The notes below the pieces were generated by a model that made no database searches, was not told the origin of the DNA, and was given only the letters and a program-made list of their open reading frames with translations. From contig JAPJBO010000162.1 in the NCBI GenBank assembly GCA_030068145.1, positions 62,001 through 126,000 on the forward strand: a DNA stretch of 64,000 bases, read 5' to 3'. The stretch is from Diplonema papillatum (Eukaryota; Euglenozoa; Diplonemea; Diplonemida; Diplonemidae). Below are positions 20,876-32,200 of the stretch, piece after piece (positions within the stretch are counted from its first letter, which is position 1; every line of letters starts with the position of its first letter). Position numbers and translations under genes: made by a program.

Positions 20876-21339
20876 CCCTGTTCTTCAGTACCCGCCATCC
20901 CAGTTCTGAAGTGCGCTCATAGGGGATGGCAATATGCCTGGTGAAGTGAAGTGCAAAAGGAGGGGCCGTGGGGGACAACCTTTTTGGGATCCGAGGTGGT
21001 ATTCTGACGATTTCGTGACCGATCTTTCCATTCCGTGTCTTCTCGGGAGCAACACCTATCACGCGTATTACACGCGCTCCCGGTATGATCTAAAATATAA
21101 TTATATCGGGTTGAACGCGTCCAAGCGGGGTCATCTTTTTTTCTAAACCCTCGGGAACAGAGAGACTGGTGACACCTGCGCTCATAGCATCAAAAAATGG
21201 TCGATTTAGTGAAACCTTTGGTGACTGTGTGCGCTGCCAAAGGGTGGTCATTTTTGACATATCAAAATAAAAAGTGACACACCCCCCCTGAATATAGAAG
21301 TTTGATAGAAGTTGTGTAGGCTCCTAGTGGGTAACACCA

Positions 21340-21470
21340 GTTTCCGATAAATATTTTTTTGTTTCCGATAAATATTTTTTGTTTCCGATAAATATTTTTT
21401 TTTTGTTTCCGATAAATATTTTTTTGTTTCCGATAAATATTTTTTGTTTCCGATAAATATTTTTGATACG
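21340..21470 (+). repeat. 20-bp minisatellite (TTTCCGATAAATATTTTTTG)n
   Basis: Six tandem copies with poly-T length variation. The array at 22775-22893 carries the reverse complement. Confidence 0.95.
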
Positions 21471-22774
21471 GGTTCCTGGGGACTAGTCCCCAGTGCGAAA
21501 TGTGCCCAAGGGGAGTCCCATTGGGCAAGCAATTTCATTGGATTTTGCGAGGACCCTAAGTAATCCGGAGCCAGTGTGATAGACCTCTGTGATGTGGGCC
21601 GCTTCACTGCTCGTCTGCATGTGGACTGCTCTGTACCTGTGCCTTCTCCGCGCTTGCAGCTTTTCAAGCCGGCCACGCCTGCTTTCCCTTTTCTGTCTTT
21701 CGACCTCGGTGATCCCTCGCGGGCGTCCTGCTGTGCCATCTGAATCTCCTCGCCTTCCTTCCTGGTTTGCTTGGCACCCTCTGCTCGCGCAGCTTGCGGC
21801 GCGGGTCTCTTCAGAGCCGGTCGTCTTCGTGTGCGCTGTTCTGTCATCGCTTGCCTTTGTTGCCGATTTCTGCAACAAAGGCAGTTTTGGCCCGTGAAAT
21901 GGGCTAGTCTTTATTGTGTGAGTGCTTTTGTCTCCAGGATTGAAATGAGGCTGACGCGGAAAACCTACCGTCCGACATGGCACAGGTCAAGGGAAACAAA
22001 TATTTTACGGGAACTAGTATGCACGGCAGCCCCGATACTACTAAGCCCCGTTGGCATACTTACACTCCATGGCTGCCTCGATGGCACCAAATCCGTAGTC
22101 GTGGTTAGACATTTTCAGGTAGGAGGATGTTACCTGGTCAGGACCGCATGCAGTTTTGTCGTATTGGAGCCGCATAGGACCCGGATGAAGTCGTTGCGAA
22201 TACACACAACAGATCAACGGAGGGTAGAACTGGGGAACATGCAGATCAGACGGAAGTAGAATGTGCAAACTTATCCTTTTCTTGACTTACTATGCCGTTC
22301 TGAAAGCTGTTGAGGGGCCCCTACGTAGGTTCTCGCATGATTCGTTCGCCTTTGTAACACTATCCGTTTGAAGTAAGCTTTGCAGTTGTGTTCTTGCAAT
22401 ATCTAGCCGAATGGTGGGTGGCGGATTTCCGCGCTCGTGCGCAAGACGCAGTTTTACTGCAACGGCAGTGCAAGCCGAACCCGGTTCGTGACCTTTGTCG
22501 CGGTGAAGTGGTACAAAGTCTTCAGCTTTCAGATCCGGATACTGCTCAATGCAACCAGATAGTTAGATGCCACCACTTTACCTTTAGCCATACTACAACT
22601 CACTTGATGGATACCCGTGTGCTGCATTCGAAAAGGTTTGCGTATCTGGTGTTGAAAATTGAACAGCCTTTGCTTGGGAGGCTTTCGACCCGAAACTAGA
22701 TGGAAAACCGATCGTATTTGGCTTCGTCGCGGTCGTCCACGGGACGAAGTAGGTGAACCTACTGTCAAAGTGAT

Positions 22775-22893
22775 CAATACTTATCGGAAACAGAAAAATA
22801 TTTATCGGAAACAAGAAAATATTTATCGGAAACAGAAAAATATTTATCGGAAACAAAAAAAATATTTATCGGAAACAGTTTCCGATAAATATT
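22775..22893 (-). repeat. 20-bp minisatellite, inverted relative to 21.4 kb
   Basis: Five tandem copies of AAATATTTATCGGAAACA plus one unit in the opposite sense, so the array ends in a small palindrome (ATCGGAAACAGTTTCCGAT). Confidence 0.95.
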
Positions 22894-22940
22894 TTCCCGA
22901 CTTAAGTGCTTCCCTTATGGTTTTCTCCGTTTTTTTTTTT

Positions 22941-23813
22941 TTTTTTTTTTTTTTTTTTGTTTGTTTTGATTAGAATGCAGAGAATCTGTGGCAAAACTCC
23001 GCATCGCGCAATATCCTTCCGTGCTACAAACAATTACAAACACAGGAGACACTGGCAGGCAACTAGGCAACTACTTCGCTCCGTATGCTGGGGGTGAGAG
23101 GGTGGAGAACCCGATAAAAGAATGTAAGGACCCTGAAGCCAGTAGAAACCGTAACAAGCCTCTGGGTCAGATTCGAAGAGCCGAGCCCAGCATCTCCAGA
23201 GCACTGTGCTAGTTCATCCCCTCTTGAGAGCGTGGATCACGATTCCTTCTGTCCCTACCTACTATCTGGCGAAACAGCAGTCAAGGGAACGGGCTTGAAA
23301 CTGTCAGCGGGGAAAGAAGACCCTGTTGAGTTTGACTCGAGTCTGACTTGTCTTTGTGCAGTGATAGACAGCAGCAAATAATGCGCAGGGGACAGGGGTG
23401 CGACCGGCATAGGCACGCTGCCGGTCCATGTGGGCTTTCCGGGTGACAAGACTCAGTTTGCTCTTGGAAGATGGGCGGACAGTATCGTAAGAGCATGCCT
23501 CACAAACATTTCGCGAAGCTACTGGTACGGCACTAGTGCGAGACTGGGATGGGTAAGCTGTTGGACTTCGAGAGCTCAAACATCGATAACAGGCTCGAGA
23601 AAGTCCCACCGCCATCCCACCAGCGTTTTCGAAAGGGACAGATGAATCCGATAAGCAACTCCTCCAGCGCCGCGTCCGGTACCTGGTGTACGAGCCGCGA
23701 CCTAAGGCGACGTGCCCGCAGGGGGTGGCATTCGAAAGAGGGGAAGGGGGGGGATGCGTCGTGAAACAGTTCCCGACCCACCGCCCGCCCCCCCGCAAAG
23801 AAGACAAGGCTTC
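22941..23813. other. 3' flank of the copine gene
   Basis: Nothing recognised. Frames here are random-looking. Confidence 0.4.
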
Positions 23814-26249
23814 CTAATCCTTCGGCGCGTTGGCGAAGCTGCCGGTGAGGTTGGGCACGGGGGACAGGGCGGAGCGCGACTGCGGGCTCCCGATCGGGCT
23901 CAGCAGCCCGTCGGCCTTCGACAGCTCCGGGAACGAAAGATCGACGACAGGCTTCCGCGCAGCGGATTCTTCGGGGGCCGCCAGGCCGGTGAGGCGGGCC
24001 CAGTCGAGGAAGTGGAGGGGCAGGCAGCATAGCGACGACGACAGGTCGGTCGCGCACGCCGAGAACGGGTTGCACCGGTTGTCGTGGAGGTGGTCCGGCG
24101 GCGCGGAGCTCATCGTGTCGGCAACGGACTTTTTGAAGGGGATCCGGACGAACCGGAAGTTATTCCGTGCCGCGTCGCAGTTGGTCTCGGGGCACACCAT
24201 GCTCGGCGAAGGTCCCGCCTGGTTCAACAGCGTCAGATTCTGGAACGGGTCACCTCCCACGCCGAACACCGCGAGGGTGAGCGGTCTGCTGCTCAGCTTC
24301 ACCAGCTTGACCATCACCTCTCGGATGTCGCGCGGCTCGCTGCAGGCGAGGAGGGTCACGAAGTAGTACTTCGCGCTGTTTTCGGGCTTGTTCATGCTCG
24401 CTTCGACTTCATTCAGCAGCGGCAGCCAGTTGGCCGGCCCGAACAGCTGGACCCGCTTGAGGCACTCCACGTACGCACTCGCTGCGACGGCGTACGCGTC
24501 GGCGGGGGTGGCCGTGATCTTCTCGCTCTTCGTCACGCGGTTCATGGGGAAGACCCCTGCAGCAGTGCCGTCCTCAAGCTTCGCGCCGTACCCGTAATAG
24601 CTGAACGTGGTGACGGGGCCGCGGGAGGCGGTGGCGGAGTCCGCTGGGGGCGTGGTGAGCTGGGAGAAGGGGAGGAGGGCGTTCAGGATCTGCTGCACGA
24701 CGTGGAGGTAAAGAGTCGCGTCCCTCGACGACGGAAGCGGGGGCGGGTATACGTCCTTCGCGGCGTCGGAGGGGGGTTTGGCCGGGAACCAGTGGAGGGA
24801 GGTGGTCAGGGCTGAATCGCCGTTGCTTGAGCTCAGGTCGATCCCGACGACGGTCTCGACGGAGTAGCCCTTCGAGAGGAAGTCGCGGATGGACGGCAGC
24901 TCCGGACGGTGGACCTTCGTCAGCTTCACGCAGCCGTGCTGCAGGTCGATGGTGGTCTCCTCCCGCGTCAGCACCGCCACCGGATCCACGTCGGCCCGCA
25001 CGGCCACCACGCGGCCCGTGTCGCTGTCCCTGATGGACACCGTCAGGCCCTCGTGCGTGCTCTGCGCCGCGTCTTCGGCCTCGGGTTTTTTCTCGCCCGG
25101 CTCCTCTCCCCCTTCCTTCGCCGCATCCGCCGCCTCCTCCGGACCCGACGAGGCGGGGTCCGCGTGGGACTCCTTCTCTTTCGCGCCGCCGCCTTCCTGT
25201 TCGCCGTCCTGCGGCGGGTCTTCCTTCACGCCGCCAACGGACGAGCCGAACGACTTGTTGTCAGCGGGCTTCGGGGGTGGTAGGAAGTAGGCGGCCGGGA
25301 TTCGGACGACGGGCCACGAGGATGGCGCGGCGTCTGACATGGTCCTCTGCCGCTCGAAGAAGTCGCACCACCGGTCGCGGTTGGCAATGGTGTCGGCTTT
25401 GAAGAGGAGGGTGAGGTTCTTCGTCGTGTCCTCCTCCACGCACTGCACCGCGAAGTACGGCGCATTGGCGTCCTTCACCTCCTTGTGCTGCGACGGGTTC
25501 GGCTCCCGGATGACTTGGTACGGCGGCTTGCCAACCGTCGTGTCGAAGGCGATGCTCCCCTTCGGCGCGGGGTCTTCGACGCTTTCGTAGTAGTCGACCC
25601 CCCGCCGCGACCCCACGCAGAACCGCGTTCTCCAGTTCTTGAAGAAGGTCGCCTTTTTCCCGGTCGAGTACTTCGACAGCGCGCCGGACATCTGCTCCCA
25701 GTTCAGCGGGGTCCGAGCGAACTCCACGCGGCGCATCGACGCGTTCGCTCCGTGCATAGCGGGTCTCTCGGGGTACGAGAATGACAGGTACGTGTACAAA
25801 GGGTCGAACAGCGTTTTGTCCGGCGTGTAACCGATCGCGGCGACCCAGGCTTGGCCCCGGTACTGCTCGTCTTCGTCGACGGTGACGACGAGGAACCCGC
25901 GGTGGCGGCCGGCCTTTTTGAGGCTGACCTCGAGCGCTTCGGAAGCCTTCAGCAGCGCGGCTACCGGGACAACGCACTGCGCGAGCAGGTCGGCACCCTC
26001 CATGACGCTGAACTGCACGGCGCGTCTCCCGTCGAAGCTGACGGGCACCCGCACCTTCTCCTTCCACGCGAACGTGGTACCCTTCCCGGGGGCCGTCCGC
26101 GCGACCTCGGCGGCGCCGCCGCCCGCATTCGACGTCGTGTGCGAGCACACGTCGCGCACCACGACGCTGGGCGACGGCTCCCCGAGCTCCGAAAAGACCT
26201 GCAAGTCCTTGCAGCAAAGCGACAGCCCCAGCACGACGGGGGCCGGCAT
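23814..26249 (-). CDS. copine with degenerate N-terminal C2 domain and inserted PH domain
   Basis: 811 codons in one exon from the ATG at 26249. An in-frame upstream ATG would add 38 Lys/Arg/Glu-rich residues from the A-rich leader and is less likely. Domains: C2-like about 1-125 (the 'D..SKSDPF' calcium loop is replaced by ELGEPSPS, so calcium binding is doubtful); PH-like about 187-302, with the W of the last helix at 294; acidic Pro/Lys/Glu linker 340-400; copine-type von Willebrand A domain about 455-715. The last includes VVGIDLSSSNGD (MIDAS D-x-S-x-S kept), SLHW, GYGAKL, VFPMN, LFGPANWLPLL and FGVGGDPFQNL. The TDG metal-site motif is replaced by ACS. Copines are cytosolic, membrane-recruited scaffold proteins; here the PH domain could supply phosphoinositide targeting. 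The 5' end and upstream region are duplicated at 26.57-26.99 kb. Confidence 0.92.
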   Translation of the reverse strand: MPAPVVLGLSLCCKDLQVFSELGEPSPSVVVRDVCSHTTSNAGGGAAEVARTAPGKGTTFAWKEKVRVPVSFDGRRAVQFSVMEGADLLAQCVVPVAALLKASEALEVSLKKAGRHRGFLVVTVDEDEQYRGQAWVAAIGYTPDKTLFDPLYTYLSFSYPERPAMHGANASMRRVEFARTPLNWEQMSGALSKYSTGKKATFFKNWRTRFCVGSRRGVDYYESVEDPAPKGSIAFDTTVGKPPYQVIREPNPSQHKEVKDANAPYFAVQCVEEDTTKNLTLLFKADTIANRDRWCDFFERQRTMSDAAPSSWPVVRIPAAYFLPPPKPADNKSFGSSVGGVKEDPPQDGEQEGGGAKEKESHADPASSGPEEAADAAKEGGEEPGEKKPEAEDAAQSTHEGLTVSIRDSDTGRVVAVRADVDPVAVLTREETTIDLQHGCVKLTKVHRPELPSIRDFLSKGYSVETVVGIDLSSSNGDSALTTSLHWFPAKPPSDAAKDVYPPPLPSSRDATLYLHVVQQILNALLPFSQLTTPPADSATASRGPVTTFSYYGYGAKLEDGTAAGVFPMNRVTKSEKITATPADAYAVAASAYVECLKRVQLFGPANWLPLLNEVEASMNKPENSAKYYFVTLLACSEPRDIREVMVKLVKLSSRPLTLAVFGVGGDPFQNLTLLNQAGPSPSMVCPETNCDAARNNFRFVRIPFKKSVADTMSSAPPDHLHDNRCNPFSACATDLSSSLCCLPLHFLDWARLTGLAAPEESAARKPVVDLSFPELSKADGLLSPIGSPQSRSALSPVPNLTGSFANAPKD

Positions 26250-26564
26250 TTTGTTTTTTTCTCTCCTTTTCGCTGCTCTTTTTCCTGTTTTTTTTTTTTC
26301 TTCGTATTGTTTTGCGCTTGTAGACTGTATTGTGCGTTTTTGGTCGGTTTGCGGCGTGATCACTCACGCACAAACACAGGCATACGGGCAATCACACTCG
26401 ACAGTATGCACAGAGCCACACTTAGCTTCTCCAACGCTGACACAACGCGGCCAGCGAAGCCGCCTGCTCTGTCAATCGCATGACGTCAGAAGTAGCATCG
26501 CCTTACATCGCTTTACCGGGAATTTGTTCGTGCGCACATCCTCAACCCTGTTTTGTGAAATCAC
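26250..26564 (-). promoter_or_regulatory. copine 5' leader and upstream region
   Basis: Immediately upstream of the ATG, on the minus strand, is a purine-rich A/G tract of about 60 nt. The whole region to about 26553 is present a second time at 26763-26990, so it was part of the duplicated unit. It probably contains the 5' UTR and transcript start or trans-splice acceptor. The element itself cannot be pinpointed. Confidence 0.4.
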
Positions 26565-26990
26565 GGCGAAGCTGGCGGGCACCCGCACCTTCTCCTTCCA
26601 CGCGACCTTCCCGGGGGCCGTCCGCACGACCGCGCCGCCGCCCGCATTCGACGTCGCGTGCGGGCCCACGTCGCGCACCACGACGCTGGGCGCGGCTCCC
26701 CGAGCTCCGAAAAGACCTGCAAGTCCTTGCAGCAAAGCCCCAGCACGACGGGGGCCGGCATTATTTGCCTTCCTTTTCGCTGCTCTTTTTCCTGCTTCGT
26801 TCTTCTTTGTATTGTTCTTCGCTTGTGGACTGTGGCGGTTTTGCGGCGTGGTCACTGTCACGTACAAACACACTCGACATGTACAGGGCCACTTGGCTTG
26901 CCAATGCTGCAACAAAAGGCGATGCCTACTTCTGACACGATCGACCGGGAACTTGCTTGTGCACACATCCTCAACCCTGTTTTGTGACGT
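26565..26990 (-). pseudogene. tandem partial copy of copine 5' end plus leader
   Basis: 26565-26762 matches codons 1-72 of the copine gene on the minus strand, starting at an intact ATG and MPAPVVLGL..CCKDLQVFSELGEP. Deletions of 1-10 nt then shift the frame. 26763-26990 matches the gene's leader and upstream region, including the string CTCAACCCTGTTTTGTGA. It carries its own start codon and promoter-proximal sequence but cannot encode a domain. Confidence 0.9.
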
Positions 26991-27185
26991 CATGGTAGGT
27001 TCCAGAATGATCTCCTCTACCACCAGCAAGGAGCTTTCCCTTCTAGCTGAGACTGGCCCTACAGCCGCCTTCGTGTTAATTGAAGCCAAACGTGAGGGAG
27101 ACAGCGACAGGAACGTTGAGCTTGTCTTTTTTGGTGATGTGATCAGAAAACAGGGGGGATTGGGGACGAGGGCGGGCGTTAGGAT
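26991..27185. other. spacer, nothing recognised
   Basis: Unique sequence between the copine pseudo-copy and the 58-bp array. Confidence 0.4.
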
Positions 27186-27591
27186 ACTGAACATAGATGT
27201 ACGCCTGTGTGGGCGGAGTCCGCATTTGAATATTTTTGACGCTACTGAACATAGATGTACGCCTGTGTGGGCGGAGTCCGCATTTGAATATTTTTGACGC
27301 TACTGAACATAGATGTACGCCTGTGTGGGCGGAGTCCGCATTTGAATATTTTTGACGCTACTGAACATAGATGTACGCCTGTGTGGGCGGAGTCCGCATT
27401 TGAATATTTTTGACGCTACTGAACATAGATGTACGCCTGTGTGGGCGGAGTCCGCATTTGAATATTTTTGACGCTACTGAACATAGATGTACGCCTGTGT
27501 GGGCGGAGTCCGCATTTGAATATTTTTGACGCTACTGAACATAGATGTACGCCTGTGTGGGCGGAGTCCGCATTTGAATATTTTTGAAGCT
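27186..27591 (+). repeat. 58-bp minisatellite, seven copies
   Basis: Seven essentially perfect head-to-tail copies of a 58-bp unit beginning ACTGAACATAGATGTACGCC. The lack of divergence indicates recent expansion or homogenisation. 58 is not a multiple of 3, so coding is excluded. Confidence 0.98.
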
Positions 27592-30500
27592 TCCTAAAAA
27601 AAAAATAAGAAATGCGGGCAAAATATGGGCTCGTGCAGGCAGAATACGGGCAAAAACCGTACACCGCGAGAGTAGCGAGAGTAGCAGAAAGTAGAAAGGG
27701 AAACTAGAGTTTTCGTTGACCGCACTACCCTGAGCCCAAACCCTGGACGTGATTTCAGGTGGCAAATTTGGCATATGATTATGACCAGAAGGTCTTACTT
27801 GGGCGGTTTCCTCACACGTTGCATGTGGCTAAAAAAACAGGGAGAATACGGGCAAGATACGGAATGATGGGCAGCATGCGGGCTCGGCGTAACTTTTCTG
27901 GATATTCGGCTCGCGGCCATGGGCACGAAGAAACCAGAACGACGAGCAGCCGACTTAACAAGAAACTAGGGGTGCAGCTGACTTGTCGTTCTGCTGCACC
28001 CATATTTTTCTTCATACATAATTTGGCTGCTTCATGACAAACGACTCGACTAACCCACGCAACCGTTTGACGCTACTCACTTCTGTTCGTCTTGCAGAGA
28101 CAGGCAACCTAAACATGCGTCGATCGTCCGGAGTCGGTACTAGCTTCCGCCGCTTCTTCATCGTCTCCAGCTTTTTCTTGTGACCTTTCGTCCAGCTTGC
28201 GCGTTGCCAGCCTTGTCCTGGCTTCCCGGACGCCTTCTATCGAGCCTCTGTCCTGCTCTCGATGCGCTCTGCATCGCTCCTTGTTTCGCAATAATTTGTA
28301 CCGTTTATAGCGGTTCAAATGTAAATCTGTCTCAAGCCCTCTAAAATCTGGTTGGGGCAATCACTTGGACTGTGTTGTCCTCTGTTGGCTTGCAGCGTAA
28401 ACCGAATGACAAAAACCTTGGAGGAATAATATTTGTTGACTACTTTGAACCAAAGAGCCCGCAGTTTGCCCGTATGTATATTTTTCCCGTGCCTGTATAT
28501 TCAGAAATTTCCCGACTAGGCGTACGTCGATGCCGAGAACTATCGTGGGTCTGGTGAAGTGACCTCCAAGCAGCCCTGTCGACTAGCGGCCCTGTCCGAG
28601 TTCTCCGCGCGAGGCGAAGATTGCGTTTCAGCATGGGAAGGTAGTTCCACGCACGATGGGTTACCCTTCCAAAAGATTCGGTCCTCGGACCAACAATAGT
28701 CTCAAGACTTCAGCGGTCCAAAATACACTCTGATTCAATAGGTTACAAACACGGTGGAAGCAAACGTGGATACGCCGAAGAACCGATACCTAAACTTTGA
28801 TGCAGTGATGTTGCTGTTGACTTCTGCAATCAAGCACAGACGTGTTCCTCAAAGGATACAAGAGCACCACTCAACAGGGAGACACAGAGAGAGTGAGAGA
28901 GAGAGAGATGAACACAAGGGGAGGAGACTTTGATTTTTTCCTCTCTTTTTTCAAAAAGCCGGTGGCCTCAAAAGGATAAACTGATGGCAGGCTAGCCGAC
29001 TGGAAAGGGAGGTACACAGATTGTGGTTTGAGTGTGGTGCGTAGGGCGCCCTCTGGTTCGAGAGCAACTGCCAGGTACTTAGACAATTAGTTTGCACGCA
29101 AGCATCCCACCTGCCTTTTTGGCACACCAGTGCAGGAAACGGGGGTCCTCCCCTCGTCTGCGCGCTTGCTAGTTTCTTTTAAATTCGACCCACAACTGCA
29201 AGGCATCAGCCAGGAAAAAAAGGGGGCTCGAGCAGTTCGGACAGAGCGACCAGCAAGGCCAGCGGGTTTTTTTTTTTGTGTTTCCGACGATCCCGTGTGG
29301 ACGTACAGATTATTTTTTACCAAACATGAAATGTTGGCGGAAATGAGAAGCTCGTCGCCGCAAACCGTGGCGTTTTCACTTGCGTCCTGCATCCAGCAGA
29401 GTTAGTGCCATTTTTTGTTTGTACGTGCCGGGGGAGGATTAGCCTGTTAGTGAGTGATAGTGAGTGAATATGATCGGTAGGCTAATCTTCTCCCAAACAC
29501 GCTGCCAGCGTTCTCTTTCGTGTTTACAATTAATTGTTATTACGAAAAAACGATCAGGCACTGCGTTCAACGAAAACCACTCGCTCTTCCATCATCATCA
29601 TCATTAGTTTGTATCAGCCGCGGTTGTGTGAGTGACGAGCTCCTATTTTTTTCTTTTTTCGGAGTGAAAATTTTCGCGTGTTTGCTCCTCGTCGACGGTG
29701 CTGACGAGGAAGCCGTGGTGGTCTGTTCGTGCTTGCTGCGGTCAAGCGTGTAGCTTTACGTGGATTCAGCCAGCTCTTCCTGTTGGCTTGACATGCAGCT
29801 TCCGAGAGCGTAAACGCTTGTACACAAAATTTCGAACGATTTCTTGGTTCCCACAGTTGAACCGTTTCTGAAGAGACTACCTCGGAAGGCAACCCTTGGA
29901 TCATAGGTAGACCAGATAAGCCTTGCAGGTAACTCCTTGCACTTCCGGGAGATACGGGATGGACTGGTTCGTCGTGATACTTGGTTGGGACACAAAAGGT
30001 CGGCAAGCGGATGTACTTTTGCGCCCCCCTCCCTCATTTCTTCACCGCCAGCGACTCGGCGTTGAGCCGGGCCGGGGAAAAGACATTCCCCGCCCGGCCA
30101 GCACAGAAGGGTAACAATAACAGAAGACTGTCGCCCTCTTTGGCTGTTGTGACGTTCGCATGAAGTCCTTTCGGACCTCTGGATCAAGTACGCACGGGTA
30201 GAGGGAAGGCTTTGGATCAATGCTCAGACAGAATCGCTGCCTCTCATGCATGTTTGATGCTGGGAATATCCTAGTTTGATGTTGGGGGAGCGGTGGGGGC
30301 GGGTTGCGTTGACGAAACTGAAGAAAAGAACGAATGATGGATACTGAGACGTGCGTTTGAGTGCGTGCGCGTGTCACATCGTCGCACGTGTGTTTTGGCC
30401 AGCAGAAGAATGGTTGAGTTGCAGCTCTTGAAAGGTAGAGAAAAGGGATCTTTGCGTTCCTCGCTTTTTCTTACACAAAGGTCACCCTGCAACGTTTCGG

Positions 30501-31355
30501 ACGGCACAAACAAGAGGTCTACACACGGAAATAGGGTGCACACCCTATTGCACACCCTATTTGCGGGTGTGGCACACCCGCTTTTGGAGAGTCTGGTTTC
30601 ACTCGAGCAAAACTTGCTGGACTTCACCGTGCAGGGACCTGGTGTCATAGGTCAAAAGGCCAAAACGGGACTACATTTCCTACGGAGCTTTTAACCACGG
30701 CTGAGCATGTTGTGGCAACCTTGGACCTCGAGCGTGTAGTCCGGCGGCAAATAATCTCGTTGCAGACAACGAGGAGCAGCACTTTTGCTTTCTGCAAATT
30801 CTTGGGCACTGGTGGGGAGAAGCTGCATGGAAAACGGAGACTAGTATATTTCCCAGCGGGAAAGTATTCCCCCCCGACGAGGCACATTTTCTCGTTGGAA
30901 AGGGAACAGGTCGTCCTGCTTCCCTGCGTAGGTGAGGGGTTCAGGAAAAACGTTCGGACACCATCCGTCAGCGGAGAAGCTGGGATGGAATGACGGACAG
31001 GCGCGCGCCGGAAGGGGAAAGCAGGAATGCCGAGGCGCCCGAGCAATTTCGTTTTACTGTTGAGGGAACGTGCCAGTTAGACTTTGGACACTTGCCGGCA
31101 TAGCGGAGAACCCCCCCCCAGGGGTACCTGTAATCCGGGGCCCGGGCCCTGGAAAATTATCCAGGGTTTTTGGCCCTGAACGATTACCAAAGGAAAAACT
31201 CTCTGGTACGAGATGCAATTCGTTTACAATTCCATTCCAGGGCCCCAGACTGTCCTTGAGCTCAACGGATTCAAAAAGCGTTCAAAAACGTCCTCGGAAT
31301 GTATTTTTCGACACAGCCACGAAACCTGTAGGAGGTTTTCAGGTTCTGGCCGGTC
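27592..31355. other. long intergenic tract, little recognised
   Basis: A charged minus-strand frame (28109-28360) and small GA or poly-T tracts are present, with no recognised family. A partial family A sequence (CTGCCTCTCATGCATGTTTG) lies at 30237. A repeat of GTGCACACCCTATT-type strings lies at 30530-30575. No RNA gene was seen. Confidence 0.4.
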
Positions 31356-32200
31356 TAGCTGGCTGCCTAAAGGGTACCACGGCTCAGCCACCCAAGGCCA
31401 CAGGTGGCGGTGGGCGTTGAAAAAAAAATTTTTTTTTTGGGCCGGAATCCCTAAAAACCCGCATTTCGGAAAGTTTTTGTCCCACATTTTTCCCAGGGCA
31501 TTTTGACCATTTCACCTTAGAGCCTCCGCCCGCTCAGCCCCTATGGTAAATGCACGACTGTGAGCTTTTTTTATCAAATTTTATCAAGTTTATTTCTTGA
31601 TTTTCTCTCGTCTTGCTCTCCGCTTGTTGTGGAAGCTGCAATATTGAAGATTCCATCCTTGGATGGCGTGATTACCGTGGGCCTGGACCCTATCGCTAAC
31701 CCGGGGCCCGGGGCCCGGGCCCCGGAGACCCTGGATTTACAGGTACCCTTGCCCCCCCCCCTCACCCCCACCTTTATATTTTCTTGACGGACACATGACG
31801 GCATGGCTATCCATGGCTTCGTCCTGTAGGCCACTGTGGCCGACGCCCCTCGCCCACCCCCCCCTTTTTATCCCGGTGGCGGTATGGCGGCACGGCAAAC
31901 CATAAGAAAATAAAGCCCGAGACCCCCCCCAGGCATCTTGTTAAGAACCATCCATCCATCCATCAGCCGGCTGACCCCCCCCCCCCCTCAGGCTATTTTC
32001 ACTGTGGAGGGGGGAGACGCTACCTGTCACACTCTAAGGTGGTCACCACGGTGGGCGGTCAGAAAAAAAAATTTTTTTTTTGCCCCAAATACCCCAAATA
32101 CCACACTTTGGAAAATTTTTGTGGGCCCACTTTTGGCAGGGAATTTTGACCATTTCACCTCAGAGAATTTGACCACCCAGCCTCCAAGGCAACTGCACTG
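31356..32200. repeat. pair of diverged repeats with A9T9 blocks and C-tracts
   Basis: 31360-31530 and 31990-32165 share GGTGGGCG, an AAAAAAAATTTTTTTTT block, a CCAGGGCATTTTGACCATTTCACCT-like segment and more. Long C or G runs and GGGGCCCGGGCCCC palindromes lie between them. No coding sequence was seen. Confidence 0.7.

Larger units (their letters stand above)
19411..22940. mobile_element. candidate 3.5 kb element bounded by inverted repeats
   Basis: The left end (19420-19456: AAAACCATAT, then GAAAGCACTTAAGTGGGGAA) is the imperfect reverse complement of the right end (22880-22930: CGACTTAAGTGCTTCCCTTATGGTTTT). Both are flanked by poly-T. Inside are a 12-bp minisatellite (19820-19885), TTTCCGATAAATATTTTTTG arrays in opposite orientations (21340-21470, 22775-22893), and cysteine-rich and basic minus-strand frames. 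No transposase was recognised, so a mobile origin is inferred from structure only. Confidence 0.4.

Noticed and set aside
24084..24815. 243-codon plus-strand frame opposite copine
   Set aside because: Antisense shadow with low-complexity R, G and E composition.
25261..26391. 376-codon minus-strand frame overlapping the copine gene
   Set aside because: Arginine- and alanine-rich shadow of the copine coding sequence in another frame. The copine frame has clear domains.
27186..27591. CRISPR-like repeat array
   Set aside because: Contiguous 58-bp tandem units without unique spacers.
28109..28360. charged minus-strand frame of 83 codons
   Set aside because: Protein-like composition but no family, no splice or start context and only moderate codon bias.
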